From an uncultured Collinsella sp. (lineage in GTDB: Bacteria; Actinomycetota; Coriobacteriia; Coriobacteriales; Coriobacteriaceae): a stretch of DNA of 6,245 nt. The position numbers and the translations under genes are program-made. This document shows positions 6,091 to 6,245 of this stretch, in pieces (within the stretch, counting starts at the first letter, position 1; the number at the start of each line of letters is the position of its first letter). The notes under the pieces are model-generated. The model ran no database searches and was not told the DNA's origin. It saw only the letters and a list, made by a program, of their open reading frames with translations. The DNA lies in NCBI GenBank assembly GCA_958452935.1, contig CAUDVX010000064.1:1-6245 (forward strand), given 5' to 3'.

Positions 6091-6245
6091 TCACTGGGCG
6101 AATTGGCTGCGGTAGAGTTCGGCGTAGAAGCCGCCTGCCGCGAGCAGCTCATCGTGCGTGCCGCGCTCGATAATCTCGCCATCGCGCATGACCAGGATGC
6201 AATCGGCGTTGCGAATCGTCGACAGGCGGTGTGCTACGACAAAGC
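6091..6245 (-). CDS. ABC transporter ATP-binding protein, C-terminal fragment
   Basis: Only the last 50 codons are inside the window; the gene continues to the right. The translation contains VVAHRLSTIRNAD, the H-loop region with its switch histidine, then ILVMRDGEIIERGTHDELL and a closing GGFYAELYRSQFAQ, ending in TGA (6093-6091). This is the typical end of the nucleotide-binding domain of an exporter of the fused permease-ATPase type (MsbA/MdlB-like), where the ATPase is C-terminal. The substrate cannot be inferred from this piece. The gap of about 207 bases to the flavodoxin, with a hairpin and a promoter candidate, suggests separate transcription. Confidence 0.93.
   Translation of the reverse strand, partial: FVVAHRLSTIRNADCILVMRDGEIIERGTHDELLAAGGFYAELYRSQFAQ

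Noticed and set aside
5952..6182. Small minus-strand frame at 5952-6182
   Set aside because: It overlaps the end of the ABC ATPase gene in another frame and runs through the hairpin-rich intergenic region; it has no recognisable features.

Overview
The window looks like a piece of chromosome from a high-GC Gram-positive gut actinobacterium, most likely Coriobacteriia and perhaps Collinsella. This is judged from base composition, gene style and the LANTG-type sortase signal; no taxonomic marker gene is present. Every gene supported here lies on the minus strand. From right to left they are the C-terminal end of an ABC-transporter ATPase (6091-6245, cut by the window edge), a small flavodoxin-family protein (5332-5883), and one very large cell-wall-anchored surface protein (open frame 441-4457).

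The surface protein is the centre of the window. Its layout is signal peptide, N-terminal region, FG-GAP/VCBS-like beta-propeller repeats with Asp-rich calcium loops, a long Gly/Ser-rich beta region of unknown type, a fibronectin type III domain, an Ig-like domain, a Pro/Thr/Lys-rich wall spacer, LANTG, a membrane helix and a basic tail. The open frame has no ATG or GTG at a sensible place, and its only usable in-frame start, a TTG, lies inside the signal-peptide core. A good Shine-Dalgarno plus ATG sits 73 bases upstream in another frame, separated from the gene by a run of six C on the coding strand. Losing one C would join the two and give a complete signal peptide and a protein of about 1362 residues. 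The gene is therefore phase-variable and OFF here, or rescued by +1 slippage at the C run, or recently broken, or affected by a sequencing error.

The gene is flanked by unusual non-coding repeats. A 5-unit array (60-352) and an 8-unit array (4653-5101) consist of ~61-62 bp units. Each unit holds a 16-bp motif (GGGAAANTGCRTCCCA) and its reverse complement, so the motif alternates in orientation about every 30-32 bp. The linkers are also related between the arrays, so left units 1-4 correspond in register to right units 3-6. Outside both arrays lies an inverted pair of ~54-bp elements (1-54 and 5209-5261), each holding a terminator-like hairpin whose stem shows a compensatory base-pair change. 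The right copy sits inside a larger 129-bp palindrome (5161-5289).

So the region from 1 to about 5261 reads as one cassette: inverted element, array, surface gene with its own downstream terminator, array, inverted element. To its right is ordinary housekeeping sequence (flavodoxin, ABC transporter). I see no tRNA, rRNA, cas genes, transposase or recombinase.
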